A DNA stretch of 64,000 nucleotides, taken from NCBI GenBank assembly GCA_037043015.1, contig CM073323.1, forward strand, positions 29,850,758 through 29,914,757, given 5' to 3'. Source of the stretch: Bryum argenteum (taxonomy: Eukaryota > Streptophyta > Bryopsida > Bryales > Bryaceae). The number at the start of each line of letters is the position of its first letter. The first letter of the stretch is position 1. Position numbers and translations under genes: made by a program. Shown piece by piece: positions 50,526 through 61,120 of the stretch. The notes beneath the pieces are model-generated. The model had not been told where the DNA came from. It ran no database searches and saw only the letters and a list, made by a program, of their open reading frames with translations.

Positions 50526-51137
50526 GAATCTCCCCAAGTAGAAGGACCTAGCAGCAAACCACTGTCACTAACACTACGGAGGAACTACACTAAACTAAAA
50601 ACCAGCATTGGTGAGGCCTCAAGTCACAAACGATACAACAGCCATGGCGTCGTCACGTTTACCTCCGGAGTAATTATCGTAACCTGCCCTCTGAGCTACT
50701 TAGCGAACGGCTCATGCCCTGCTTTGTCAGGCCCATTTCATTTGCCTTTCGCACCAGCTCTTTCGCTACAACGTCCAGCCCACCGCCAGCTTTTGAACAG
50801 AAGTCACGCACAATGTACCGTCGGAAGACACCGTCAAGTCCCCTGCCGCAGCACGATGGACGTCCGCCCAATGTCGACGCCGCTCAAGTGATCAGCAGCT
50901 TCTCGTTTCGCCCGCCTGCTCCGGTTCGCTTCAGCGCATTTTCACCCTGCTCAAGATGCTCGCGCCTCGCTCACTGTCGGCCGTCTGCGTCTACTAGCTG
51001 CAATTCCTACTTCCGATCAAACGCGATTTCCATCTCCCGAGCACTCCGCTGTCTCCGTCCGCATCTCCTACACTGTCGCTGGAACCTCCTAAGCCGTGGC
51101 CGGAGTCTGCCTTTCCACCTCCTTCAGCGCACTTCCA
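50525..51137 (-). other. captured-block remainder, source unknown
   Basis: GC-rich DNA unlike its AT-rich surroundings. A minus-strand stretch near 50690-50850 reads GVFRRYIVRDFCSKAGGGLD and VVAKELVRKANEMGL, protein-like but unrecognised. It probably belongs to the same patchwork as the fragments upstream. Confidence 0.4.
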
Positions 51138-51385
51138 CCGCCTTTTGTACACCTCCGCCAGTCCGTTAAACTCCCTGTCGCCTCCTCCCTTCTTCGACGA
51201 CTTTGCGTCGTTAGCCAACCGGGTTCGGCGTAGTCCAAACTGTACGCAAACAGCAGAGACGATGCTCCAGCAGCACCTCCGGACGCCAAGTTGCCCGCGA
51301 ACCACTTCCAGTACCCGTCCTTGTCCTTCTTGTACCCGAACAATGCCTTGAAGTAATCCTTGAACGCGAAATTCAGCGCCTGCGT
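51138..51385 (-). pseudogene. mitochondrial ADP/ATP carrier fragment, one frameshift
   Basis: The minus strand reads [40 protein letters not shown] and [12 protein letters not shown]. After a one-base shift it reads [20 protein letters not shown] and [10 protein letters not shown]. This is the well-conserved central segment of the adenine nucleotide translocator, an inner mitochondrial membrane protein, with no intron. Only about 80 of its roughly 300 core residues are present. It is a captured fragment, not a working carrier. Confidence 0.9.
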
Positions 51386-51672
51386 CGTATCATCATCCTT
51401 ACCCGCACTTCAGCAGCGCCGTAGCATCCCACCGCTGAATTCCCCCCTTCGGCCTTACCGCTACTTTCGGCGCCTCCGCTGCTGCTCGCCTGCTGATTGT
51501 CGTCACCTAATCGTCCGCTACTGTCGCGCCGACTCCGCACCCTGCCCCACGTGCCCTCCGAGGTAGCTGTGTGCCGCCGAAGATTCCCCGCTTGCTGTTC
51601 GCCTTCCACCTTCCTCCGCCGTCACCCGCAACGGCGCAGCTGCTGCGGCATCTGCCTTCGGCCCCTGCACTG
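51386..51672 (-). other. captured-block segment, source unknown
   Basis: GC-rich linker between the RPL3 and carrier pieces. Frames contain low-complexity Ser/Gly/Arg and several stops. No family recognised. Confidence 0.35.
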
Positions 51673-51792
51673 TTATCCGACCTTGTACACCTTCTTGTTC
51701 ATCTCCGTCCTGTGGTGGTAACCGTTCTGTCCCGCTCGAGCCACGGTGAACGACACGCGCGGCGGATGCCACGCTTCGATACACGCCACCTT
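51673..51792 (-). pseudogene. ribosomal protein L3 fragment
   Basis: The minus-strand frame [20 protein letters not shown] continues [19 protein letters not shown] to a TAA at 51673-51675. This is the highly conserved internal block of eukaryotic large-subunit protein uL3. Two substitutions are visible in the AWHP area (usual pattern IGAWHPARVS). About 39 residues of a protein of nearly 400, without an intron. Confidence 0.9.
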
Positions 51793-51839
51793 GAATCAAC
51801 TCCGGGAATATCTCCCACCGCGTCCTTTTCGCCCAAATC

Positions 51840-52085
51840 CAGCGATCAGAACTTCATCGTTCACCTCAATGTAGTTCACGCAACCATCGTTGGGAGCAAA
51901 CAACGACACTCCAGACACCTTCACCACCTTATCGCGTCCTCCAAACACGATGATAGGGTTCGCCGTCACGGGCGAGGATCGCGCGCAGCTCACCCACCTG
52001 GTGTGCGCATCCACGTCATGGATGGTGTACTCGACTCGCCCAGAGTTCTCCATAGCTTGATAGTCTTGTCGCGGAGCCCGACACA
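51840..52085 (-). pseudogene. RACK1 (WD40, G-beta-like) fragment, one frameshift
   Basis: The minus strand reads [14 protein letters not shown]. After a one-base shift it reads [40 protein letters not shown]. This matches the third to fourth WD repeats of RACK1 (normally [14 protein letters not shown]...GHTEWVSCVRFSP...SGGWDKxVKVW), the ribosome-associated scaffold. Key Trp and Ser positions are substituted. The piece runs without an intron into non-WD sequence at about 51850. Confidence 0.87.
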
Positions 52086-52330
52086 ATCTGCCGCCGAACT
52101 CTCCACCGCCAAAGACTCCCCTGCTTGTTGTTTGCCTGCCCAGCCACCAGACTGTCGTTCACGGCGCGCAGGAAGATCCAGAAGGAGAAAGGGCACGAGC
52201 CCGATGAGTTCGAGGAGTCTGTCGCGCAGGCTCTCTTCGACCGCCTTTTGCATGGGTTGTCCGCCGTCAGTTTACTAGTCCTTCACTGCTAGTTTCGATT
52301 CGAATCAGAGTGCATCTGCGATTCTTTGTG
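52086..52330 (-). other. captured-block start, source unknown
   Basis: The minus-strand frame (ESLRDRLLELIGLVPFLLLD then [17 protein letters not shown]) leads into the RACK1 fragment. It looks protein-like but is not recognised. It lies just after the upstream poly(A)-like tract. Confidence 0.35.
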
Positions 52331-52339
52331 CGTTTTTTG

Positions 52340-52361
52340 TTTTTTTTTTTTTTTTTTTTTT
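52340..52361 (-). repeat. second poly(A)-like tract (22 T on the + strand)
   Basis: T22, with T6 and a G just before it. On the minus strand it would end whatever transcript lies at 52.36-53.1 kb. Confidence 0.75.
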
Positions 52362-52394
52362 ACAAACTTCAGCTACCCTTGCCATCCCCTTTCT

Positions 52395-52570
52395 CACATA
52401 CTTTTCATCAACTTTTCATCTACTTTTTTGTCTACTTTTTATCTACTTTCTCACCTCCTTTCTCATCTACTTTTTATCTACTTTTTCATCCACTTTTTCC
52501 TCAATTTTTTCATCTACTTTCTCACCTACTTCCTCATCTACTTTTCTCTCTACTTTTTGTCTACTATCAG
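52395..52570. repeat. pyrimidine-rich degenerate repeat (catctactttttc)n
   Basis: About a dozen variable 12-14-bp units such as atctactttttcatctac and ctactttctcacctac. Confidence 0.75.
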
Positions 52571-52844
52571 TCACACTAAAACTTTATCTAGTGGCCTTGT
52601 GGGTGCTTTTCCTGGCTTCCCAAATGTTCTTCCTTGCCTCCTGGGTGTTCGTCCTGGCCTCCCGGGTATGTCTTCTTGCTTCTCAAGTGTTTTAGCTGGC
52701 CTCCCAGGGACTGGTCCTGGTATGTCGACTGCTTCTCCGGGCCTTTTGATTGCTGCTCTCGACTTCCCGGTTGATTGTCCTGGCCTCCCGATTGACTGCC
52801 TTGGTCTCCCGGCTGACTATCCTGGCATTTTTCAGCTTTGTTCG

Positions 52845-53012
52845 AGTCTCTTGTTTGCATCTCTGGGGTCTTGTTTGCATCTCCTGGGGTCTTGTTTGCA
52901 TCTCTCAGGGTCTTGTTGCATCTCCAGGGTCTTGGTTTGCATCTCTTGGGCTCTTGGCTGCATCTCCTGGGGTCTTGGCTGCATCTCCTGGGCTCTTGTC
53001 TGCTTGTCCTGG
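52845..53012. repeat. 21-bp minisatellite, about eight copies
   Basis: Unit close to gggtcttgtttgcatctcctg. It produces Gln/Arg/Pro-rich frames on the minus strand and hydrophobic ones on the plus strand, neither credible as a gene. Confidence 0.85.
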
Positions 53013-53159
53013 CCTTGTAAGTCCCTCACTCCAACTCCATGGTTAATTTCCTGATATTTTGGTCCTTCTTTGTAGACTTCAGTGGCGTTTTTCTGGCCTT
53101 CGCAACTACTATCCCCTTTTCTTTGGTCGACGGGTCGGTCCCAGGCGGAATTGTTGGAC

Positions 53160-54190
53160 TCATTTTTGTCTTTGATTGGTTTTGTCATAAAAAAGGTATG
53201 GCTTCAATTTGTTGATGTTGACAATTACCGGATTGGGGTCAAAGTGTTCCACTGTGACCAATAAGGCAGTATTATTAGGTAGCCGGTACTGGATCCTATA
53301 AGGCCCAAACCACCTGCTCTTGAATTTGCCAACATGCTCCTTGTGCCCTTTTGGATACCACAGGACATAGTCGCCAAGTTGGAAATCCTTCTGCCGGTAG
53401 TGCTGGTGGCTCCATAATGACCGGTTCCACTGTCTGGTCCCAGCTACGGCCTGTGCATCCTGCCGTATAGTATCTAGCTGCTCCAAGTCAGCAACCATGG
53501 CTGCTAACACCCGGGTCGGTGTATACTCTATGTCCAAATGAGTTCGTTTGGTCGGAACTAAGAATTCCGTGGGCATCAATGGATGTAGCCCATATACAAA
53601 TTTGGAACGGGTATATCCTGTCATCATCACTTTGTATGTGATCTGTATGAGAATAACACCGTAGGCAAGTGTTGATCCCAGTCGGTTCGCTTGTCATTTA
53701 CAAGTTTGGTCAGCATCTGGCCTATTACCTTGTTTGTTGATTCCGCCTGGCTATTACCTTGGGGGTAATATGTCGTAGAAGTGCGATGTTGGAGCAGGAA
53801 ATGCTCCACCAGGTGCTCAATGGCCTCATTTATGAAATGAGAGCCCTGGTCACTAACCAGTGTCAATGGACACCCGTACCGTGTGAGCACTCTTTCATCA
53901 TACAAAAACTTATTGTCGCTGTTCTTTGTATTGGTCCTCAAAGCCCTGGCCTCCACCCACTTAGTGGCATAGTCCGTGGCCACCAGTATATACCGGTTAC
54001 CGGTCTTTGCTGCCATTGGCTTGATTGGACCGATGTAATCCAACCCCCATTTCATGAATGGCTCGGCTGGCATACTGGTCACCAGCTGGGCCAGGCCAGT
54101 GTTTGCCATACTGCCCACCCTCTGACACCTATCACAGGCCTTACAGTATTCAGCCACATTTTTGTGGATGGTGGCCCTTGATTCCCGGCA
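53160..54190 (-). pseudogene. gypsy integrase, two frames
   Basis: The first frame (54157-53627) contains the CxxC of the zinc domain ([11 protein letters not shown]), then the catalytic core with [15 protein letters not shown] and [11 protein letters not shown], the expected D, D and E. A one-base shift at 53627-53630 leads to the second frame (53630-53160) with TGYTRSKFVYGLHPLMPTE and a GPY/F-like C-terminal block (FKSRWFGPYRIQYRLPNN). The N-terminal zinc-finger histidines lie in the preceding RT frame ([10 protein letters not shown]), so another shift occurs near 54160-54190. Confidence 0.88.
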
Positions 54191-56427
54191 TCCAAAATCT
54201 TCCTTGTGGTGATTTCTTGTGAAAAGTGACCACCCCCCACACCGTAGTGCATCTCCTTCATTACTGTCTCCGCTTGAGCTAGGTCCAGTACTCTTCGTAG
54301 CACCAGATCCTGGCCCTTCTTGTACAGTACGCCCTCGTTGAGTGTATACGGTAACAATTTCAAGATCAACCTCCTCTGCTCCTCCTTAGTTAGTGTTTGT
54401 CGAACAACTCCCGTCTGTAGATAAGCAGTGACATCCTCCAACCATTCTGGCTTGACATAGAACAAACTTGCATCCTTCGTCTGGTCCGCCACACCAGTAG
54501 CTGGTTCTCCATTTGGTAGTCTTGACAGCGCATCTGCTACGCCATGAGTTTTGCCTGGTTTGTAGACCACTGTGAAGTCATACTCCTGGAACAGCCTCAA
54601 CCATCGAGCAATCCTGCCGGATACCTGTGGCTTGTTCACCAGGTACACTAGGGCCATGTGATCAACGAAAAATACAAACTTGTTACCTAGTAAATAATGC
54701 CTATACTTGTTCAACGCATAAACCATTGCAAGAGCTTCTCTTTCAGTGGTACTATAGTTCTTTTCAGCAGAATTCAAAAGTCTGGATGCGTAAGAAATTG
54801 GCTGGTCACACTTCCCTGTTGGGTTCTGGGCCAGCATTACCCCAACTGCTATGGCTGACGCATCAGTATGTACGTGAAACTCCAGGTCCCATCGTGGCGC
54901 AATCAGGATAGGCGCATTCTGGTACTTGTCCTTGATCAGCTTCCACGCCTCCTCACACTCGTCTGACCAGGTAAACTCCTCAGATTTCCGCATCAGTTTT
55001 GTGATGGGTTCCATGATGTGTGCATATGTCTTGATGTAGCATCTGTTAAACTGGGCAAAACCGTTAAAAACCTGCACATCAACTGGTTTCTTTGGCCTTG
55101 GCATGTTGGCTATCACCTCAAGCTTCTTTGGGTCTGGGAATTTACCTTCCTTTGACACCACATGGCCCAAGATGATTCCTGAATACACCAGTAAGAAACA
55201 TTTTTCTGGGTTCAAGCTTATGCCATATTCCCGACATTTCTCAAAACATAGTCTCAACTTGGCTAGATGACTAGTGACGTCACTGTAAACACTAAAATCA
55301 TCTAAGAACAATTTCATAAAATCTCCAATATAATCACGAAAGGCTCGGTTTACTGCCCGTTGGTAAGTTGGTGGTGCATTCTTCAAGCCGAATGGCATAA
55401 CCACCCAAACGAAGGCTCCCCAGTCCGTCACAAAAGCAGTCTTAAACCGGTCTTCTGGTGCGATCTGGATTTGATGGTACCCTGAGTACCCGTCCAGAAA
55501 TGAATACATTTCATGTCCTGCCACAGAATCTAACACTTCCTCAGTAAATGGTAAGGGGTAAGGATCCTTTTTAGTAGCAGCATTCAACTTCCTGAAATCA
55601 ATACAAATCCTCAATTTTCCGTTTTTCTTCGGCACAATGACAATGGGTGACAGCCAGGTGGCATCCTCCACTGGTGCAATGAATCCTGCTTGGAGCAGCT
55701 TGTCCAAGTCCTGCTTCACAATGCTGGCGTAGTTCGGATTCATCCGGTATCTGGCCTGGTGTGATGGTGGTATGTCTTTCTCTAGCTCGATTCGGTGTTG
55801 CGCAATCGAAGGGGGAATACCCTTCAAGTCCTTGTATGTCCAGGCGAACACGTCCTTGTACTCCCGGAAGAGTATCTCCGCCTCATTTAGCTGCTCCGGA
55901 TCGATGTCGGCGTTTATCCGGAGCAACTGAGGTTCGTCTTCTGTACCCAGGTTCACGTTCCGTAACTGCTCCGATTCTAGTAGATTCCACGCAGCAATCT
56001 TCAAACCCTTCACCTTCTCTCTGGCTGGAGTTTCGTCCACCTCGATATCCCCTTCTTCGAAAGTGTAGAAATGTTCAGGGTACGCTCGTTCTGGTCCCCC
56101 CAACTGGTCATGGTCCCTGGCCTGGTCTTGGTCCTGGTCCATTCGAGGTAGTGTGACTGTTCCAACGACCAGTACGTCCTGCTCGGTAGCCAGCCAACGT
56201 GCCTCTTCCTCATCCGTTAGTCCCTCCGCAAAATTATAGCAGACCAGGACCTCTGGTAATTTAGGTCTGGGTCCCTTCCTTTGACTTACCGATACTGTCC
56301 TGACTGTTCCGTTGCCGCGAATTGTGACTGTATTATTACCCCAGTCATGATTAACTTTAGCATCAATTAACCAAGGACGTCCTAACAGCATGCTATATGT
56401 TTCATTAACTTCCTTATTTTTAATCAC
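54079..56427 (-). pseudogene. gypsy reverse transcriptase and RNase H
   Basis: The 782-residue frame begins just after the protease (YSMLLGRPWLIDAKVNHDW). Reverse transcriptase shows WLSPIVIVPKKNGKLRICID, FRKLNAATKKDPYPLP, GYSGYHQI, MPFGLKNAPPTYQR and the catalytic FLDDF near 55300. RNase H follows (FHVHTDAS, STTEREALAMVYAL, VDHMAL), then integrase zinc-domain residues. This frame is intact, but it needs a one-base shift at 56420-56427 from the gag-protease frame and another into integrase at its end. Confidence 0.92.
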
Positions 56428-59400
56428 TTGTTAGAGTTATAAGGTAAGGGATACCATGAATGTGAATCGTGACGTTGCGTATCAATCCCTCCGGGTCGAC
56501 GACTGTCTGGTCTGCCATTCTGACTCTGAACGGGGCTGGTTGTGGGTCCTTCAATCCTAGGCGCTTCCGCTCTTCATCAGTGATTAGATTAACACCAGAT
56601 CCTCCGTCCAACAGTACATTTTCGAGGACCCCGTTGCCAATCCGCACGGCTAACACCGGTAATTCCCTGTCCACATCTATAGCCAAACTAGCTATCACAT
56701 CGTTCTTACCTCTATGTCCGGTCATTGGCTTCGCTACTGGAGTTTGGGCTACACCAGAAACCTGGTGATGTCCCAACTCAGTAAATATATGGGCCTTGAC
56801 GAACTCGGTTATATTTGGGGCCATCTGCAACAATTGGCCCACCGTTAATGTTATTGGGCTGGCCATGATTTGCTTACCCACTTCTATTGCAAAATGCTCG
56901 TCCTGGTCTTGTCTGGTACTGGTGTCCTGGGGTGTTCTTGGAACCGGTTCAGCCAACTTCGTTGTATAGTGTAGAGTGTCAGAGTCTGGAAATCCTGCCC
57001 ACTCATTGTCCAGCAACTCTGTTGGACCGGCGTTTGTATTCTCAGACAGAACAGCATCTCGAGCCTTATCTGCTACTCGTCTCTCTTCCTCCTCCTTAAG
57101 CTGGATTTCCTTCAAGGTGTCAAAGATGAGGTTTCTAATCCGCTCCTCCTCCTTCCAATCTTCCTTGGTTCTAGCCTTCCTGGGTTCTGGTGCCTCAGGT
57201 TCCTCTTGGATTGGAGGTAATCCAGCCTTTTGGCGTTGGGCCCGGGTCATACTGGTCACGTCGACCGGATCCTTCTCCTCTTCCAGCAACTCAATCTTCA
57301 CGTTACTTACATGGTGGGCCGGTTGTTTAGCTTTCTGGTCCTTGTCCGCTAAAAACTGTTCCCATTGGGCCTTTAGAGAGCAGTTCCAACTCCTGTGTCC
57401 TGGTTGACCACACAAGTAGCACATATCGGGTCGATCATGAAAACCTCCTTGCTGAGTGGTACCTGCTTTTGAAGTTGTTGGCCTCTGGTAAGTCGTTGAT
57501 GACTTCTGCACCGACACTTCATTCACTCCTACTGGTCCCCCATCATCCTTCGTAACGCCCGGTTGCCTTTGGTTTGCCGGGTTGAACCAGCAGTTTTTGT
57601 CAATATGACCAAACTTCTTACATAGTCCACACTGTACTCTGGGTGCTTCTGGTTCAGGCTCCTTCTTGGCCACATTCGCTGTTTTTCCTGGGGTCTCCAC
57701 CTTCCTGACCTCAAACTTGGTCGGCTTGCCACTGGAATCAGTGCAGTTCTCTTCACACCTCAGAGCAGCGTCAACCAATTCCGTCAGACTGCGTACCGGA
57801 GCTACACTAGTCGTAATCTTGATGTACTTCACTAAACCAGCTCGAAAGTTAGTGATCCGGAATCCCTCTCCAGGGTCGGACTGGAGACACTTGATCAACG
57901 TCATAAAGCGATCATAATAATCATGCACCTTCTCCTTGTCTCCTTACTTGAACGACTTCAGCTCCCGGTACACAGCCTCATCTGTTGTCTGGTCCCGGTA
58001 TCGTCTCCGAAAAGCAGCCTTCACTTCCTCCCAAGAGCAGTAGGGATGACTCTCCAAGAAATTCTCATACCATGCACCTACTTTATCCAACAGGGTGGTA
58101 CCCATTAGGTTGATAATCACCTGTTCTTCTCCCTCTCCGTTGTGCCACAACGTTCGTTCAAACTGTCGGATATGAGCATCTGGATTAGTTCCCTCTTTGT
58201 ACTTTGTGTAAGGCAACGGCTTCCTCTGTGTCACGCTGATTGGTCCGGATATTGGTGGTAGGTTTGGTCTCGATACTGGTGGTACACCCGATCCAAGTAC
58301 TGGTGGTACCCCTAGGCCGTATACGGGTGGTAGTCCTGGTCCGTATACTGGTGGTACTCCTGGTCCGTATACTGGTGGTACTCCTGGTCCAGATGCTGGT
58401 GGGACCCTGCTAGTCATGGGCATGCCCAGTATAGGATAACCGCTTCCTCGTGGTATGGGGGGTATTCCCTTCCCTAGTGTTGGCATAGGGCGTACTTCAG
58501 GCGCCCTACTGGTTAGTGGTGGCCCTCCCGACCCACGAAATCCAGGACTTGCTGATGAAGCTCCTGCCTCAGCTCCAACTCCCTCACCTGGCCAGTATGC
58601 TGGCTTGGGCGCCTCTGGTAGATATTCATCACCAGTTAGGTGATCTACATAGGTCGGTGGGATTGTGCCTCCTCTCAACGGGCCAGTTTGTGTTCCCTCT
58701 GGTCCGCTGGCGGCAGCTGCTGGAGAAATCGGAATCCCCAATACTTCTCGTCTACCCCCTTGGATGATTCGCCCCTCCTGCACCTCAGGTGGTCCTGGCC
58801 ATAACCATTGGGTAGCCTTATGTTGAGCCTCCCGTGCTTGTTCTTCTTTTCTCAACACTTCCTGCCACTGGAGTATGGCAGCTTCACGTTGCTCTTCCTG
58901 CCTTTGAGCCTCCTTATTCTGCTCTTCTAGTCTTTGGACCTCCTGCCACAACCGCAGGGCTTCCTGGCGAAGAGTCTCCTGCTGTAGGGCTTCGGCTCTT
59001 TCTGCTTCCTTCTTCTGTTCTTCTCTTCGTTGAGCCTCCTGCCAGTACTTGAATTGAGTTGCTTGCTCCAACTCCTCCATTTTTCGGGTATACTGGTCCT
59101 TTCTGGCCTGCTCGTTTTTCTTTTCCCTTTCGTCGTGCTGTCTGGCCTTGAATTCTTCAAAACGCCATCTGTCTTCCTCCTCTTCATCGTAAACTACTTC
59201 TTGTAGTTTGTCTTGTGAAAAGTGTACTGTCTGCTTCCGTGGAGTTGGTTGCTCGTTCTTGCTGGTCTTGGGCATTTCTGGAGGTACGGATGCTACTCTT
59301 GTTGCCCTCTCCTCAGCCCTGACCTCGTCCAACTTCTTCTTCAGAGTTTCGATCATCTCCACCAATTCACCAGAATTCTGACCTCCTGGTCTTGGGGTGT

Positions 59401-59893
59401 TTGGTCTGCTACCACCTCTCCTGTCCTCCTCTTGGTGTTGGTCAAAAGAACTGACCCGTCCTATTGTAGGACGCCAGTATTGTTGTGCATGTCTATCTCC
59501 TGGTCCAAAAAATTCTCTTCTGCTGGTCCTTGGTGATGGTACCCGGCCTTCATACTTCCTAATTTCCTGCTCCTCCTACCAGTCCTTGAAACTGGGTCCA
59601 GGTTCTGCTCTTGTACCTCTTGTTTTTGTGCTTACTCCCATTATTGTCTCCTGGCTGGAGTTCTCTCCGACCACATCCATATCGATTAAGTCTATGTTGC
59701 TGCCTTTGGCAACGCTCTCATCTGAGTTGATCTGCCCTCCCATGCTCTTCCTTGTATTAACTGCTGCCCTCCGCTCCCTGAGCTCAAATCTGGCCAGCCT
59801 TTCTTCTGCTTGTCTCCTGGCTATGTCCTCCTTGATGCCTTCTTTGTAGTCTCGATCCATTATAGTGCAGCTGCTGCTTCTCCCTCCTGACAC
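56420..59893 (-). pseudogene. gypsy gag and protease, two in-frame stops
   Basis: One frame runs from ATG 59860 (MDRDYKEGIKEDIARRQAEE; an upstream ATG at 59893 is also in frame) through TAG 59576-59578 and TAA 57944-57946 to TAG at 56420. The N-terminal part is a charged coiled coil, followed by a long Gln/Glu/Arg region and Pro/Gly/Val repeats (GPGVPPVYGPGLPPVYG). The gag core has FRRRYRDQTTDEAVYRELKS. Two zinc knuckles (CGLCKKFGHIDKNC and CYLCGQPGHRSWNC, 57400-57640) and a protease site (LLDGGSGVN, near 56600) close it. Normal family parts in normal order; expression of the whole is blocked by the stops. Confidence 0.88.
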
Positions 59894-60628
59894 TATCTGG
59901 TGATGTTCTCCCGTCTGCCTTGCTTCTCCAGTAAGTCGAGTCTGCTCCTCCAGGTGATTTCTTGGGTAGGTGTTGAGGATCTCTGTCTCAACCCTCCTCT
60001 GGTCTCCTGCGTGCTAGTCCTTCGTACTTACGGTTCCGGCCGGTACATCCTCCGCCACCCTGATCACGGTCCTTGATTGGATCCGTCAGTAGTTACTGCT
60101 CCTACTTAGATTTCCACTATCCTATAGGTTTTCAAGGTATTGCTTAGTCTAGGATTTTTACCAGATAATGGTGCAATACAGTCCTACAAGTCTATGCCTA
60201 GGTGCATTTCCTATGCTTCTCTGGTTTTATATTATTAGTTCTGGTTGATACAGTTATGGTGATCCCAACCCTGCTCATTCCAACTCTGATGTTCCTCCTT
60301 TGTTCTATTTTCGCTTCTAATATTTTCTACTGCTGTCCAACAAGTTAATCAGAACAGTGGTGAGTGAGAGCTTACTTGAATATGGGCACCCATCCCCCTT
60401 TGTAGTGCAGAGCTGCCCTCAGCTCCTGGGATAGTACCTCAACTCCTGGTGACGGCTCCATGGTCATCCACTGTCCAGTATCTGCTGGGTAACTTCTAAG
60501 TTGAACAATTGTCTGCGCCCCTCCCTAGATGGTCACTGTGCCTACCACCGCTCCAACACTACCACCGTAGTACTGCCCTGACGGGTGCAGCAAGAGCCAC
60601 ATGGTTCGAACTTATAATAAAGCCCCGG
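59894..60628 (-). other. gypsy 5' leader
   Basis: Non-coding leader between the 5' LTR and gag. Directly inside the LTR the minus strand reads CCGGGGCTTTATTAT rather than a recognisable tRNA primer site; see findings. Confidence 0.55.
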
Positions 60629-61115
60629 TGTGAAAGTGGTATTTTTCATACCCCTCCAAATACCTTACCTATGATGTTGTAACTCTCTGAAACCCTGAAA
60701 ATTCTATATCATCAATCACCTCAATCTCGCTCTCGATCATCGCTCTCAATATCGCTCTCAAATCGCTCTCAATATCGCTTCCTAATATCTGCTCTCAATA
60801 TCGCTCCTAATATCGCTCTCATATCGCTTCCCAATATCGCTCTCCTCAATCGCGCTCCCAATATCGCTCTCAATACTGCTCCCAATACTGCTCCCAACAC
60901 TAACACAGAAATCTCAACACTTAAGTTTAACACCTTTACATACAAATCCTTTCATAATGTCATTGAAAAAAATGATAGTGGTACAAGCATTTCCTGCTCT
61001 GGCAGTGCTATCTGGTCCTTCCAGGTACCATGAACTGCCCTAAGCCGTAGTTCCTGTCACTATCCAACACTAGGAGATTTACTCTTTTACTGGCTAGGTA
61101 AATCCCCGGTTAACA
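60629..61115 (-). repeat. gypsy 5' LTR, 487 bp
   Basis: Matches the left LTR at both ends and in the 60880-61070 segment. The atatcgct array is reshuffled and the 236-bp insert is absent. Confidence 0.9.
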
Positions 61116-61120
61116 CCCGG

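Larger units (their letters stand above)
46408..61115 (-). mobile_element. Ty3/gypsy LTR retrotransposon with extra ORFs and captured gene pieces
   Basis: LTRs at 46408-47130 and 60629-61115 share their ends (TGTGAAAGTGG...CCGGTTAACA on the + strand), and CCCGG is duplicated at 46403-46407 and 61116-61120. Genes are on the minus strand: gag (59860-56420), protease, reverse transcriptase, RNase H and integrase (to 53160), then a 505- and a 362-residue ORF (49961-47292). A block with fragments of host mRNAs lies at 50525-52330. A polypurine tract precedes the left LTR. The LTRs differ by a 236-bp indel and by repeat content. Confidence 0.93.

Noticed and set aside
51145-52278. Plus-strand Pro/Ser/Arg-rich ORFs over 51.1-52.3 kb
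   Set aside because: They lie opposite the RACK1, RPL3 and carrier fragments, which have clear homology on the minus strand.
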